Shown piece after piece: positions 21,470-34,413 of a stretch of 64,000 bases of DNA. How positions within the stretch are numbered: the first letter of the stretch is position 1; the number at the start of each line of letters is the position of its first letter. Under the pieces are notes generated by a model. That model made no database searches, had not been told where the DNA came from, and was given only the letters and a program-made list of their open reading frames with translations. Location of the stretch: positions 819,092,396 to 819,156,395 of the forward strand of contig NC_081414.1 of the NCBI RefSeq assembly GCF_030272615.1, given 5' to 3'. The DNA comes from Cryptomeria japonica. Lineage: Eukaryota > Streptophyta > Pinopsida > Cupressales > Cupressaceae. Made by a program: the position numbers and the translations under genes.

Positions 21470-24400
21470 ATGGGGACTAGTAGTCATCAAAAGTCTAAAT
21501 GCAAAAGAAATCTTTCAAATGACAAAATTGAAGTGTATAGAGAAAGAGATAGAGAAGGTCATAGGAGGAGAAGACAAGGTATGTTAAATATTGCTAATGT
21601 TACTTCAAGTGAAGAGGAAATTGAATTTGAAAATGTTAAACAAGTTATTGAAAATAAAAATGTAGATTTTGAAAGTGAAAATGTTGAACATGTTGAAAAT
21701 GATAACAAAAATGCTCAACATGATGTGAGAATGGAAAGTGAAAATTTGGGAGTTGACAATGAAGGTGTCCATAATTTTGGTGTAAATATGAAATTTTTTG
21801 ACATTGGAGGTGAAAATGAAGAAAATTTCGACATAGGAGGTGAACATGTGGAAAATTTTGAAATTAGAGGTGAAAATGTGGAAAAATTTGACATTGAAGG
21901 TGGAATTGCTCAACCAAGTGAACAATATGTAGCACCTAATTACTTCAGAAATGAACACTCTCATGGATGAAAGACAAATTCCAAATCCAAGACCTTCAAG
22001 AACCCCAAAATGGTTACTTGAAATTGATGAGAACATTATTGTGAATCTTGAAGGCAAGATGTCAACAAGAACCGTTCGTTTGTGGGCTACACAAATTTTT
22101 GACCAAAATTTTAGCAATAAGACATTGACCGAGCAATACCAACTTTTTGTTCAATTGATAAAGATGATAAAGATGAGACCATTGCTAAACAAATTGAAGA
22201 TTTGTATGAACAAGAAGATGGAGAGAAATTCTATTATTGCCAAAAATCTATTTGATGCTCTCAATTCTATTGGAAAGAATACCAAGGAAGAGATAAGAGA
22301 GCCGCTCGAAGAGTGATTACAACCTCCTTAGTAAGCCATCAATTGAGGAAGGCTTGTCAAATGAGACAAACTTGTGTTGATTTGAACATAAACCGTAAAA
22401 TTTTGGATAGAGCACTTGCATGAAGACAAAGACTTGACTATCCACTTCAACATGATACATGGGCTTTTGGTGGGAGGCTTCTACATGTTGATAGAAAGTT
22501 GAGTGACAATGTGAAGGAGGAGATTAAACAATTTTGGCACTCTAATTATAGAGTATCACCCAATGTAAAGGATGTTTTGAAATTAAGAATCAGCAACCAA
22601 GACCACACACCACATCCCAAATATTTCTTGGAATCAAGCCAAACAATGTTGTACAATTTTTTTTGTGAATTACATCCAACTTTGCAAATATCACAAAGGG
22701 CCTTTGAATCTTTGAAGCCATTTTATTGTGTACCTCTTAAGATTCATAATACTTGTTGTTGTAAGTACCATGTGGAGTTTTCAATGTACCATGAACTTTT
22801 ATGCCATATTCACTCTATGATGCATACTAATGAGATGTTGTAGGAGTGTGGTGCAATGTTATTTCCGAGATCATCAAGAGACTTGCGGGATCTATTTTTA
22901 TGCCCTAGAGATGATGGCTTCTATTTCTATAGAAATGATTGTTTTAATGAGAAGTTCTCACAATGTGGTGAGTTGTCAAAGTTTGTTTCATGTTTTCATG
23001 AGGGAAAGAAACATGAGTTTGGAAAGAATTATGTTGAGAAAAAAATATATGAGATAGTGAAATATACTTTGAAGAGTGGAGGTGAAGGTTCTAGATGCGA
23101 ATTAGTCTCAAGAGAAGTGAGTGTTGCTGATTTTATTTTGGATTTTAAGGAAAATATTTTCTACAAGTATGTAAGGCACACCCATAGGTCTCAGTGGTTG
23201 GATCAATAGTTCAGGATGTGTAAATCTCTTTCTCGATTCACACTATTGTATCAGTGGTTGAATTTGAAGAGAACTATACATTGCAACCATAAAATGAGGT
23301 ATAGTCTCAATACTACAATTCAATCCAGATTGCTATTTTTGTTCACATTACATATAGACATGCTCCTGATAGTACAAAAGAGGACATGAAGATAATCATG
23401 GAGTATCATTTTTATATGAGTGATGATAGATCACACTCCTCCGAGTATGCGCAACATTCTTTCGAGAATTTTTTTGAGTTCTTGCATGAGAAAGATATTG
23501 CAATTGATCGACATTTCATATGGACAGATAACTATACGAGTCAATTCAAGAATGCCCATATATTTTATTGGTTGAGTAGAATGCATGTAGAGAGGCGTAT
23601 ACCTCATATTTGGTATTTTTTTTAGGCAGGGCATGAGAAGGGGGAGCATGATGGAGCAAGTGCATGTTTGAAGAGAGCTCTAGTTAAGGAGAAATTGAGG
23701 ATTTTAGGTACAAATTTCTCTCATGCACGTTGTATTGTTGATTGGTGTAGTTCAACATTGTCACATGGAGGTACTCTTGATTCAACAGTGACTAGATTCT
23801 TTTGGTTGGTTGAGGAGGGCACAGTGGGAGACAGATTGGATTATCAAACAATTAAAGATTCTTCAAAGATGCATTCATTTCTCAACTCAGATGCAAGTAC
23901 ATGGACCATTTGGACATGAGCATTGGCTTGTTTTTGTCATAGTTGTGTTCAGTATGATTGGGATCAGTGCAAGAAGTGAGTGGGTTGATACGTGGGTTCC
24001 ATAATATCTAACTCCTTTATCTCAAACAATATCCTTGTCAAACGATGACATGGAAAGTTCACTTGAGTATGACCATCTATCAAATCTTGTACAACCAAGA
24101 CATGGTTTTGCAGTTATTGCACCACAAGGGAATGAAGAGAGATCAGAATATTGGTTGGCACGGTGTGTACAGGGAAAACAGAAGCTAACACAACTAGTGA
24201 CAGATGATGATGGGTTCACATATCCTACAAGTTTAGTTGTTGTTGTGGGAACTTGGTTGCGAACATACATGATTAGAAAGAATGGCATACCTACATTTGA
24301 AGAGTTTCAGAGACAAAAAACCATTCTCATGTATTCACACCTTATTATAGCTACAAATGTCAAGTTGTTGAAGCATCAAGAAAAACCGAAGACCAAAGAG

Positions 24401-24484
24401 ATATGGACATTGACTACTATTGATCATGAAGCAATACTAGATACTCTTAAGCAAAGAGATGACCCTTCAGGCACCCTTGAGTAG
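21470..24484 (+). pseudogene. Gene A: candidate RNase H-fold (DDE-like) transposase, broken
   Basis: The first ATG is at 21470; an upstream GTG at 21461 is not needed. The N-terminus is basic, followed by acidic degenerate repeats of a GGENVENFDI type (21780-21900). Frames then alternate through shifts near 22180, 23230 and 24000. A Cys-rich block reads NTCCCKYHVEF (about 22748-22780). Three acidic blocks follow: VVEFEENY (23254-23277), WTDNYTSQFKN (23521-23553) and GHEKGEHDGA (23629-23658). Spaced this way in one open domain, they look like an RNase H-type active site. Similar proteins of unknown function are, as I recall, spread through plant genomes as repeats. Several stops (TAA and TAG near 23285-23300, TAG 23623) show the copy is dead. 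The C-terminal block resembles 31000-31186. The function is inference. Confidence 0.65.
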
Positions 24485-25904
24485 TAGGTCTTTAATGGTG
24501 TCTTATTTTTTTAATCATGCATTTCATTTCAAACAATGATCATAAAACCTTAATGTTCAACTTTGTTAAGTGTATATTCAGGATGTGTTCAAAATGTAGG
24601 TCTATTGATGAACATTTTTTTTTGCAATACGGTTTTTGCATGCACATAGCGGGTACACTTGATATAATTTGAAGGGACGTATTTTGCAACATGACTTATT
24701 ATAATGCATTTGATGAGCATTACAATTTTTGATAATAGACAACACTATTTGACAATTTTTGATGATATAATTATCGCAGAACCTTTATGCTCATGCAGGT
24801 CTTTTTGATGATATACAACACTATTAAATTATGATTTTTGTGTCAACATAGTGGGTTCACTCGAAATAATTTGAAGGGACATATTTTTACGGTATATAAT
24901 CCCACCTTTTCATTTATTATCATGCATTTTAGTTGAAGTGATTATCATAAAGCCTTTATGTTCATGCATGCATTTTATGTGTAGACTAACAATTCTTAAA
25001 AATATAGGTTCATGCTAGATCATTCACTGTTGACTAGTTTACTCTTGGTGATGGTACACATTCCTTGGGGTTAACAATATTTAGCTACTTTTTAAGTTTT
25101 CTTTTCAAGAACTACAAAAATTTACAGCCAAACACAACATTGTATGCTTTGTGTGCATTAACGAGATTAAATTTTGTGTGTAAACACTAAGTCCCTCACT
25201 TTGTCAATGTGATTAAATTTTGTAAACTTTCACACACTATGTCACGCGAATTTATTGTCATTCAAAAATGACAATATATACCATCACCTTCAACCATGCA
25301 GAGAATGTAGTGAGAAATGCAATGAGAAGGGCTTTAATCAACATGTGTCTTTCTTCAAAGTTATGCTTGTAGACTTTGTAGAGAAACTGATAAGTTTCAT
25401 ATTTATACAATCTTGTATGTCTTAAAAATGTTTCAAATGATCTATTTATAATTTGACAAAATAATTTGTATTAAGTGTTATAATTTATTTCTTGTAGCAT
25501 ATTCATTCCGCATAAAAAGGTTGCTTATTTTGGTCTTCATTTATATGCAGGTATTGCTCTACGTAAGCTTTTCTCTTAGGACATGAGGATGTTTGATGCA
25601 AATGAAGTGGGATGTTGTATTTGTATATGGATGTGAATTTATGTAACTTTGTTATGATGATATACGATGTCCGTGAGCAAACTGGTTTAGTTATATTGAT
25701 GATATACAATGTATCTGTACATGAGTGCATTGGTGTAGTTGTATTGATGATGATGAAAAATCATGTTTGCATATTCGTTCATGGATGTCACATGAAAGTG
25801 TAATGGTAATTATGTGTATACAATACATGGAAATATTGATGATCATTATGTGTCTACAGTGTAAGACTTGTTTATCTATATTTTTTCATTGAATGAGTCT
25901 GATG
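24485..25904. other. Non-coding stretch between gene A and the satellite array
   Basis: No gene is visible. It contains about three degenerate repeats of roughly 210 bp at 24520-25000, seen as an ATAATTTGAAGGGAC block at 24660 and 24870 and a CCTTTATG-TCATGCA block at 24780 and 24953. The stretch 25600-25860, with GATGATATACAATGTAT blocks, matches 31800-31900 in the second copy, so it belongs to the element. Confidence 0.55.
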
Positions 25905-27780
25905 TTTTTTTCTTCTACTGAAAAAATGCTGCCCTAATAAAATCATAGGGAATCTTGAAAAATACAGATAGGCTTTGTAGGGACCCCTCTCGTGGCCCCA
26001 TAGGTTCAAACCGATCATTCACAGGTGCCTTGGATTCTGAGTTAGGGCTCGTCAAAGTTTGACAATTTTTAGCATGTAGGGGGCTCAAGGGACTACGTCG
26101 GTAGGGTATGACCCCGAGCGCTCGACCGAGTGGGGGGGGGAATAGGAGCATGAATAGGGTAATAATTCCTAACTAGACATGTCATAACCGACGGTTCATG
26201 ATCACGATGAGAAAAATGAGAAATTGGCCACGCGAGAACATTTGATTCAATGAGACTAACGATTTTTCACCAACTGAAAAATGTTTCCCTAATAAAACCA
26301 GAGGGAATCTTGAAAAACCAAGATAGGATTTTGTAGGGACCTCTCTCGTGGCCCTGTAGGTTCAAAAAGATCATTCACAGGTGCCACAGATTTTGAGTTA
26401 GGGCCCATCAAAGTATGAAATTTTTTAGCACTTAGGGCGCTCAAGGGATGACGTTGGTAGGATATGACCCCGAGTGTTCGACCATGTGGGGGGGTAAAAT
26501 AGGAGCATGTATAGGGTAATAATTCCTAAATGGACATGTTTGAACTGAAGGTTCATGATCACAATGAGAAAAATGAGAAATTGGCCACGCGACAACATTT
26601 GCTTTAATGAGACTAACGATTTTTTTGCCAACTGAAAAAGTGTTGCCATAATAAAACCATAGGGAATCTTGAAAAAATGAGATATCCTTTTGTAGGGACC
26701 CCTCTCTTGGCCTCGTAAGTTCAAATGAATCGCTCGCAGGTGCCACAGATTCCAAGTTAGGGCCCGTCAAAGTTTGGCAATTTTTAGCACTTAGGGTGCT
26801 CAAGGGACTTTGCTAGTAGGGTATGACCCTGAGCATTCAACCAAGTGGGGGAGGGAATAGGAGCATGCATAGGGTAAGAATGCCTAATTGGACATATCAG
26901 AACCGATGGTTCATGATCACGATGAGCAGAACAAGAAATTGGCCACACGATAACATTTGATTGAATGAGACTAATGATTTTTTTGCCAACTGAAAAAATG
27001 TTGCCCTAATAAAACTGTAGGGAATATTGAAAAATTGAGATAGGATTTTGTAGGGAACCGTCTCATGGCCTCGTAGATTCAAATGGATCATTCGTAGGTG
27101 CCACAGATTCTGAGTTAGGTCCCATCAAAGTTTGATAATTTTTAGTACTTAGGGTGCTCAAGGGACAACATCGGTAGGGTATGACCCCGAGCATTCGACC
27201 GAGTGGGGCGGGGGGTGGGAATAGGAGCATGCATAGGGTAAGAATGCCTAATTGGACATGTTGGAACTGATGATTCATGATCACGATGAGCAGAATGAGA
27301 AATTGGCCACACGACAACATTTGAGTGAATGAGACTGATGATTTTTTTGCCAACTGAAAAAATGCTGCCCTAATAAAACCGTAGGGAATCTTAAAAAATC
27401 AAGATACAATTTTGTAGGGACCCCTCTCATGGCCCCGTAGGTTCAAATAGATCATTCACAAGTGCCATAGATTTTGAGTTAGGGTTTGTCAAAGTTTGAC
27501 AATTTTTAGCAATTAGGGTGCTCAAGGGACGACGTCGGTAGGGTATGATTCTGAGCACTCGAACAAGTGGGGTGAGGGGAAATAGGAGCATGCATAGGGT
27601 AAGAATGCCTAACTGGACATTGCGGAACCGACGGTTTGTGATCACGATGAGAAAAACAAGAAATTGGCCACATGACAACATTTGGTTGAATGAGACTGGC
27701 GATTTTTTCACCAATTGAAAAAATTCAGCCCTAATAAAACTATAGGGAATATTGAAAATCCGAGATGAATCATTTTGACA
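25905..27780. repeat. Tandem array of about 355-bp units, first copy
   Basis: About five units start near 25911, 26263, 26618, 26973, 27340 and 27700, each opening with a CCAACTGAAAAAATG-TGCCC block. Shared landmarks include CTTAGGGTGCTCAAGGGAC and a variable G-run after CGAGTGGGG. Frames on the minus strand repeat from unit to unit and reflect the repeat, not a gene. The array lies between the converging 3' ends of genes A and B. A related array is at 31965-33930. Confidence 0.9.
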
Positions 27781-28395
27781 CATGAATCCCCCATTGACAA
27801 CCTTTTACAACTTTTGAGCAATCTTGAGCAATTTTTCCAATATGAGTAACCTATGACTAGACATAACAAATCTTGGTCTAGATGACCTTATTACATAAAA
27901 AATGATTATATTTCACCTTATTTACATTGAGAATCCATCAAAACATTTGTCTTCCAAATTTGACCTTGTGGAGGCTTGATGAGCAAGGAGGTCATTAAAT
28001 TTGGTGAAGTTGCCAAAGGCAACCAAATTTAATACTTACAATTTAGATGAAATGAATTATATATAATTTGAATATTATACAAACAACATTGACGATGAAA
28101 TGAAAATAATTGTATTGTTCATTAAATAACTATTATTAACCATTGTTAATTATTGGATTGAAGATTAAAGTTTAAAATTATAATGCCATGCACACATGAG
28201 CAACAATTTATATGATCAAATATCAACTTTTGTATATATGAAAATGTCAAATGATTACAAGTGTATGTCCATACACAAATATGACATAAACGCCAACTCA
28301 AACAAAATGTATGTCTATATACATGAATGTATGCTCATATATAAAATATACATGCCAACTAGACATGTTAGCATCCCAAAACTATCTATAACATC
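27781..28395. other. Non-coding stretch downstream of gene B
   Basis: AT-rich, no gene seen. The block AAATTTGGTGAAGTTG--GAAGGCAACCAAATTTAATACTTA at 27995-28037 recurs at 34137-34175 in the second copy, so it is part of the duplicated element. Confidence 0.5.
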
Positions 28396-30303
28396 CTAAA
28401 CTATTGATGGATCATCAAAATTGATCATCTTTGTTGCATTGCTCGGCTCTGAAGGATCCTGCACAAGAAAAAATAAACCACGATTAAGATTAGTTATATT
28501 ATATAACTCACATTCAAAAAGTTAACATTAAAATGAACTATAATTGAACTATTCTTGTTTACCTCATCTCCACATTTTCTCTTTGGCTTTTGAGGAATTT
28601 GGATGTATGTCTTTGGTAGAGGGGGTATGTTTTCAATATTTTCATACACAACCTACATATGTTCACAAACATGACATTTTTACAAGTTAGCATATAATTA
28701 TCACTGATAATAACAAATTATTTCTACTAAACACAAAATAAAATAAGCACATGTACCTGAGGCATCTCTTCTTCTTCTTCTTTTTCTTCTTCTTCTTCTT
28801 ATTCTTCTTCATCTTCAGGTATAGTGGGTGTAGTCAACAAGGATGTGAAGCCAAGAATTTTCTGTACATATACACAACAAGTATGTGAAACTATCAATCT
28901 ATGTCTAAACATGTATAATAATTATAAGTTATTTAAACTATTCATTCAATCATATTTGCATTCAATTACCTTTCCCTTGTCTCTAGCTACACTATCAGAT
29001 CCCAAATCACACAGCCCCGCACTCGCGCTACTTGTGCCCTACAAGAGTAAAATAAGATATACATGAGTTACTACATAATCTAATTAATGCCAATATAAAT
29101 GATGAGCATGTATGTACAATAAAATACAAACAACAAGGTGCAATAATATATGTACTGCAAAACTATCAAGGCCAAATGAAATGACCATCAAGGTGCCCTC
29201 CTGGATTGGTGTCAACTCCTCCTTTGTCATCAACTATTAAATAAACCATGTAAATAAAGACTAGTACTTTTAAAATATTATCTAGATTATAAATATTAAT
29301 TTAAAATATAGAATGAACTGTGAAAATACAAATCTTACCACTACATCATCAATGTATGATGAAGGTTCCTCCTTGCCTCTAGCATGCGAGGAGTCTCCAG
29401 GGTATCCTCCACTTCTTGTCATAACATCTGGTGCATCATGCATCTCATGCACCTCATAATCTACAGTGTGCATAGGAGGATCAACACATTGTCCAACTGG
29501 ACCCAAGCATAGGTGCCCACAAATAGCACAACTATTGGGAACACAAATGTGTGGAGTCGAGGAGAACGTGTCAGCACCATCGGATGCACTGCTACCATCA
29601 AAAGAAGGCTAAGCTACTACCCCGGCCTGAGAAACCAAAAGGCTACTCAAAGAGTGAATAGCTGATATGGTACGTGATGTTGCCTACTGCAATGGAGGTG
29701 GGGGATTAACAGGAGGAGGGGGGGACTTATGGGCCCTGGACTACTCTGACTACCCCAGGTCTATTTTTGGGCATACCTAAACCCACACCCTGGAAATGTT
29801 GGATGTTAAATTAGTTCACATATTTTCCTAAAACAAACTCAGCATACAATTTTTTGATGAAGTAGAAGGGGACATCAAGATTGTTTTTGGGTGGTTTATG
29901 GAAAACCATCCACCAACGATCCTAAAAGTTTTTCACAATATCATCATTTGTGCACCATTTAATAGAAAGTTTTGTTTTTTGGGGGTCTATGGGTTGACCA
30001 GTGTGGGGATTCACAAACAATGCGATGCTATCGACTTTGGATATCTAGAGATCCTTGATCTCCTTATAGGACAAGCCATCCACATATTGTTCCCTCATAG
30101 AATCTCACCACAAAAGAGCGGAATTGTGCTCCTCAGTGATAGTTTCTATACTCTTTATGATGGACATGAGGGGATCAAAAATTGGTTCAAATTTTGTGCA
30201 ATTAAATCCTGAATTGAGGGGGGGTTTGGCAAAGGAGGGTTTTGTGTAGGAGGGTTTGGTTGTTGTGGTTGTGGTTGATCAATGTTTTTACTGTTATCCC
30301 CCA
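28396..30303 (-). pseudogene. Gene B, first copy: six-exon gene of unknown function
   Basis: Exons on the minus strand are 30303-29339, 29233-29156, 29038-28970, 28861-28757, 28652-28563 and 28458-28396. Every intron has GT...AG ends and falls in phase 0, and the five downstream exons are 26, 23, 35, 30 and 21 codons. The start MGDN is followed by a Pro/Gln-rich segment and a region with FVNPHTGQPID and RWWMVF. A Cys/His cluster, HICVPNSCAICGHLC (about 29496-29540), follows, then an acidic Glu-run and a short basic KPKRKCGDE segment. Exon 1 has a frameshift near 30160 and several TAG or TAA stops; exon 4 has a TAA in its Glu run. I do not recognise the family. Its place beside gene A suggests an accessory transposition protein; this is inference. 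Confidence 0.7.
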
Positions 30304-30930
30304 TTTTTAACATAATTGAATGTAAACAATTTAATTTAGTTAACAAATTTGAACAATTTTGTATTTGATTTAAAAAAACTTAGTTTTCATGTAAAAAACA
30401 TATTTTGAATGAAAACACAAATAAACATATTTAAAAAAATGCAAAAATTTGAGTGAAAATGATGAAAAACAATACAAATCCTACCTTTTATTGGACTTTT
30501 TTGTAAATTTGGGTCACAAAATCGGATATCGGGTCCAACCGGATATCAGATTTGCTTGAATTCGCATAGCTTGTGGGTAAAAAATAACCCACGAGCTACA
30601 TAGTCCTCTTTTATTGTCTCAAAGAAATCAGATATCCGATTTTAATAGTTAAATTATTTTAAAATAACAATATATTATATAATATATTATTATATTATAT
30701 AATATTATATTATATTATATATTATATAATACTAATATATAATTTATTTTTTAATTTAAAATTACCTATAAAAATTGGATATCTGATTTGCCTAGGTGTT
30801 TACCATGCCAAGGTGTATTGACACCCAGGCCAAGAAAAAAGTCAACATGGATTTTTGCATTTTTAGGTGAGTGGAAAAGGCTATTTTTTTTACATCACCA
30901 CTTTTTGGTCCCCCATGATCTTGCACTAAC
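30304..30930. other. Right terminal region of the first two-gene element
   Basis: It holds degenerate ATCGGATATCCGAT palindromes near 30524, 30541, 30627 and 30775 and an (AT)n-rich patch (30660-30750). The conserved end block AAAAAGTCAACATG (30836) is followed by CCACTTTTTGGTCCCCC (30899-30915) and TTGCACTAACCC (30919-30930). The same end block occurs at 36950-37070. Gene B begins just inside it, so its promoter probably lies here. Confidence 0.55.
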
Positions 30931-31186
30931 CCTCCTACAAGTTCAGTTGTTGTTGCAGGAACTTGGTTGTGAACATACATGATTAGAAAGAATGCCATAC
31001 GTTACATTTGAAGACTACGAGGGACACAAATTCATTCTCATGTATTCACACCTTGTTATAGCTACAAATTTTAAGTTGTTGAAGCATCATGAAAGGCCAA
31101 AGACATGGATAGTTAGTAGTATTGATCATGAAGAAATACTGGATACTCTTAAGCAAAGAAATGACCCTTTAGGCACACTTGAGTAG
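30931..31186 (+). pseudogene. 3' end of gene A, second element copy
   Basis: The translation with ILMYSHLVIATN, KLLKHHE and ending DPLGTLE matches the C-terminus of gene A at 24210-24484. The match starts at TCCTACAAG directly after the right-end block of the first element, so everything upstream in this copy is missing. The last 64 codons are open. Confidence 0.8.
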
Positions 31187-31580
31187 AATATCTAGGTCAT
31201 ACCAATTTACTATAAGGAATGGAATGTATAATGCATTGTTAATACTAACATCCCTATGGATCATTAGATTTATTACATGTGTAGGTTAATTAATTTGTTT
31301 GGTTAATAAACTTATTCTTTTCATGACTTGCAAATGCAAGGATTACAAAAATCATGAACACTTGATTCAACAATGTGTAGATTCAATAGTGTTGATCATG
31401 AAGCATATCTAGCTCATACCAATTGAATGTAAGGAATGGAAGGTACAATGCATTGTTAATATAAATATCCCTATGGTTCATTAGGTTCATTATGCTTAGG
31501 TTAATTAATTTATTTGGTTAATAAACTTATTCCTCTCATGGCTTGGAAATGCAAGGATTACAAAAATCATGGACATACAT
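31187..31580. repeat. Tandem duplication of about 170 bp, period about 220 bp
   Basis: 31187-31355 and 31405-31578 share ATAATGCATTGTTAATA-like and GGTTAATTAATTT-TTTGG blocks in order, ending in GCAAGGATTACAAAAATCATG. Confidence 0.85.
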
Positions 31581-31964
31581 GACTCAACTACTTTAATACA
31601 AAAATCAAGGACAAATTGGAGTTTATGTTGCTTTCCTTGTTAAATTACTTTTACTTGGTATGCTTTATTTAATACTAATATTTTTATAATATTGCAATGT
31701 AGGTGTCTTTGAGAGTACTAGTGGTTGGAGATGTGTCAGGGAGCATGAATATCATAATCAAATGTATTAGTTTTGTATCTACGATTGCTTGATAGCATTG
31801 ATGTGGTTGTTATATACAATGTATTTGTACATGATGATATTGATGATATATGATGTATTCATATTGATGATACACAATGTATTTAGACATAATATAGTTA
31901 AAGTTATAGATAATATAGTTGTTGGCACCAATTTATGCCCACTTTGTCTTCATTGCAACTTTTC
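31581..31964. other. Non-coding stretch of the second element copy
   Basis: No gene is seen. GATGATATA-AATGTAT blocks near 31800-31880 correspond to 25670-25720 in the first copy. Confidence 0.45.
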
Positions 31965-33930
31965 ATTGAACGCCTTTAACAATTATTGCAGGTCAACAAA
32001 AAAATCATTTCCCTAGGAAAGCCACTTCGAATATTGAAAATTTGAGATAATCTATTATAGAGGAGCCTCACATGACCCTTTAGGTTCAAATAAGTCATTT
32101 GCAAGTGCCATAGATTTGGATAAATAGCCTATCAAAGTTTGACAATTTTTTGCACTTAGGGTGCTCAAGGGACAATGTTGCTATGGTATGGCACTGAGCG
32201 TTCAATCAAGTTGGGAGGAAAAACAAGAGTATGTCTAGGGTAAAACCACCTAACCTGATATGTTGGAACCAACGGTTCACACCCATGATGAACGGGATGA
32301 GTTATTGGCTCCAATGCAACTTTTCATTGAATGCCTCTAACGATTTTGGTGTCAACAAAAAAAATTGGTGCCCTACAAAAACTACTCTAAATATTTAAAA
32401 TCTAAGATAGCTTATTGTAGAGGAGCATCACATGACCTTGTAGGCTTATATGGATCATTCACAAGTGCCTTGGATTTCGAGAAACAACCTGTCAAAGTTT
32501 GACAATTTTTTTCACTTAGGGTGTTGAAGGGACGGTGTTGCTAGGGTATGATACTAAGTGTTAAACCAAGTTGGGAGGAAAAATAGGAGCATGCCTATGG
32601 TAAAACCACCTATTCAGATGTGTTAGAACCAATGGTTCACACCCATGACAAAAAAAATGAAAAATTGGCTCCGTTGCAACTTTTCATTGAATGCCTCGAA
32701 TGATTTTTGCGTCAACAGAAAAATCGTTTCCCTAAGAAAACTGCTCTGAATCTTGAAAATACGAGACAAGCTATTGTAGAGGGGCCTCATGTGACCTTGT
32801 AGGTTTAGATGAATCATTCACAAGTACCATGAATTCTTAAGGTAAAAGAACCTAACCAGACATGTTGCAACCAACGGTTCATGCCCAAAATGAACAAAAT
32901 GAGAAATTAGCTTCATTGTAACTTTTCATTGAATGTGTTTTGTTTATTTTTGCATCAACAAAAAAATTGTTTCCCTAAGAAAACCACTCTGAATCTTGAA
33001 AATCTAAGACATTCTATTATAGAGGGGCCTCATTCACACATGCCACAAATTCCAAGAAATAGACTATCAAAGTTTGACATTTTTTGCACTTAGGGCGCTC
33101 AAGGGATGACATTACTAGGGTATGGCACTGAGCGTTCAACCGAGTTGGGAAGAAAAAGAGGAGCATTCCTAAAGTAAAACTACCTAACTGGGCATGTTGG
33201 CACTGGCAGATCGCACCCACAATGAATAGAACAAGAAATTGGCTCTATTGAAACTTTTCATTGAATGTCGCTGATGATTTTTGCATCAACAAAAAAATTA
33301 TTTCCCTAGGAAAACTGCTCTAAATCTTGAAAATGTGAGACAAACTATTGTAGAGGCACCTCACATGACCTTGTAGGTTCAGATGGATCATCTTCGATAA
33401 ATATCCTATCAAAGTTTGATAATTTTTTGCACTTAGGGTGCTCAAGGGATGGCATTGCTAGGGTATGGCAGTGAGTGTTCGACCATGTTGGGAGGGAAAA
33501 AGGGAGCATGCCTAGGGTACCACCTAACTGGATATGTTGGCATTAATGATTTTCACCCACAAAAAATAGAATGAGAAATTGGCTCTATTTCAACTTTTCA
33601 TTGAATGTCTCTAATGATTTTTGCGTCAATAGACAAATCAGTGCCCTAAGAAAACTGCTCTAAATCTTGAAAATATGAGACAAGCTATATTAGGGGGGCC
33701 TCACATGACCATGTAGGTTCAAATGGGTCATTCACAAGTGCCATGAATTCCAAGAAATAGCCTGTCACAGTTTGACATTTTTTCACACTTAGGATGCTCA
33801 AGAGACAGTGTTGCTAGGGTATGGCACTAAAGTGTTCAACCGAGTTTGGAGGGAAAACAAGAGCATACCTAAGGTAAAACTTCCTAGCTAGACATGCTAG
33901 CACCAATGATTCATGCCCATGGTGACTTTT
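31965..33930. repeat. Tandem array of about 350-bp units, second copy
   Basis: Units open near 31985, 32345, 32705, 32950, 33275 and 33620 with a GTCAACA-AAAAAT--TTCCCTA block; one unit is shortened to about 245 bp. It shares CTTAGGGTGCTCAAGGGAC and the GAGCGTTC--CCGAGTTGGGA block with the array at 25905-27780, so the two arrays are homologous. It occupies the same position between gene A and gene B. Confidence 0.88.
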
Positions 33931-34413
33931 CAAATTTTATAATTATTTGTCCTCTGTCATTACTAAGCATAATTAACCATACTTATTACATCCACATAAA
34001 CAATTAAATTTTTTGGCTCAAATATGTCAAAGTGCATAGGAGGTAGAACATGAAATTAAATCAAACTTTGTTTACTTTTCATTTGTCATTGCTAAGAATC
34101 CATGTTATGATTAATAACAATACCAATATGGTCATTAAATTTGGTGAAGTTGTTGAAGGCAACCAAATTTAATACTTAAGATTTAGATGGAACAATTATA
34201 TTGAATCTCAAGATTATACAAGTAACATGCTATTGTTCATTATTACATTCAAGATTAAAGTTTCAAAAAATGAAGACATGCACATGAGTAACAAATTATA
34301 TCGAAACTCCACTTCTATATATCAAATTGTCAAATAATTACACGTGGATGTCCATATACAAAATATACATGCCAAATAGACATGTATGTATCCCAAAGTG
34401 TCTCTATCATATC
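33931..34413. other. Non-coding stretch downstream of gene B, second copy
   Basis: It matches 27960-28395 of the first copy in part, for example at the ACCAAATTTAATACTTA block. No gene seen. Confidence 0.45.

Noticed and set aside
25915-27783. Repeated minus-strand frames of about 65-120 codons
   Set aside because: Each lies in the 355-bp satellite and repeats with it; frames and stops vary between units without a conserved protein.
29898-30212. A 104-codon plus-strand frame
   Set aside because: It lies opposite gene B exon 1, whose minus-strand reading is conserved in the second copy.
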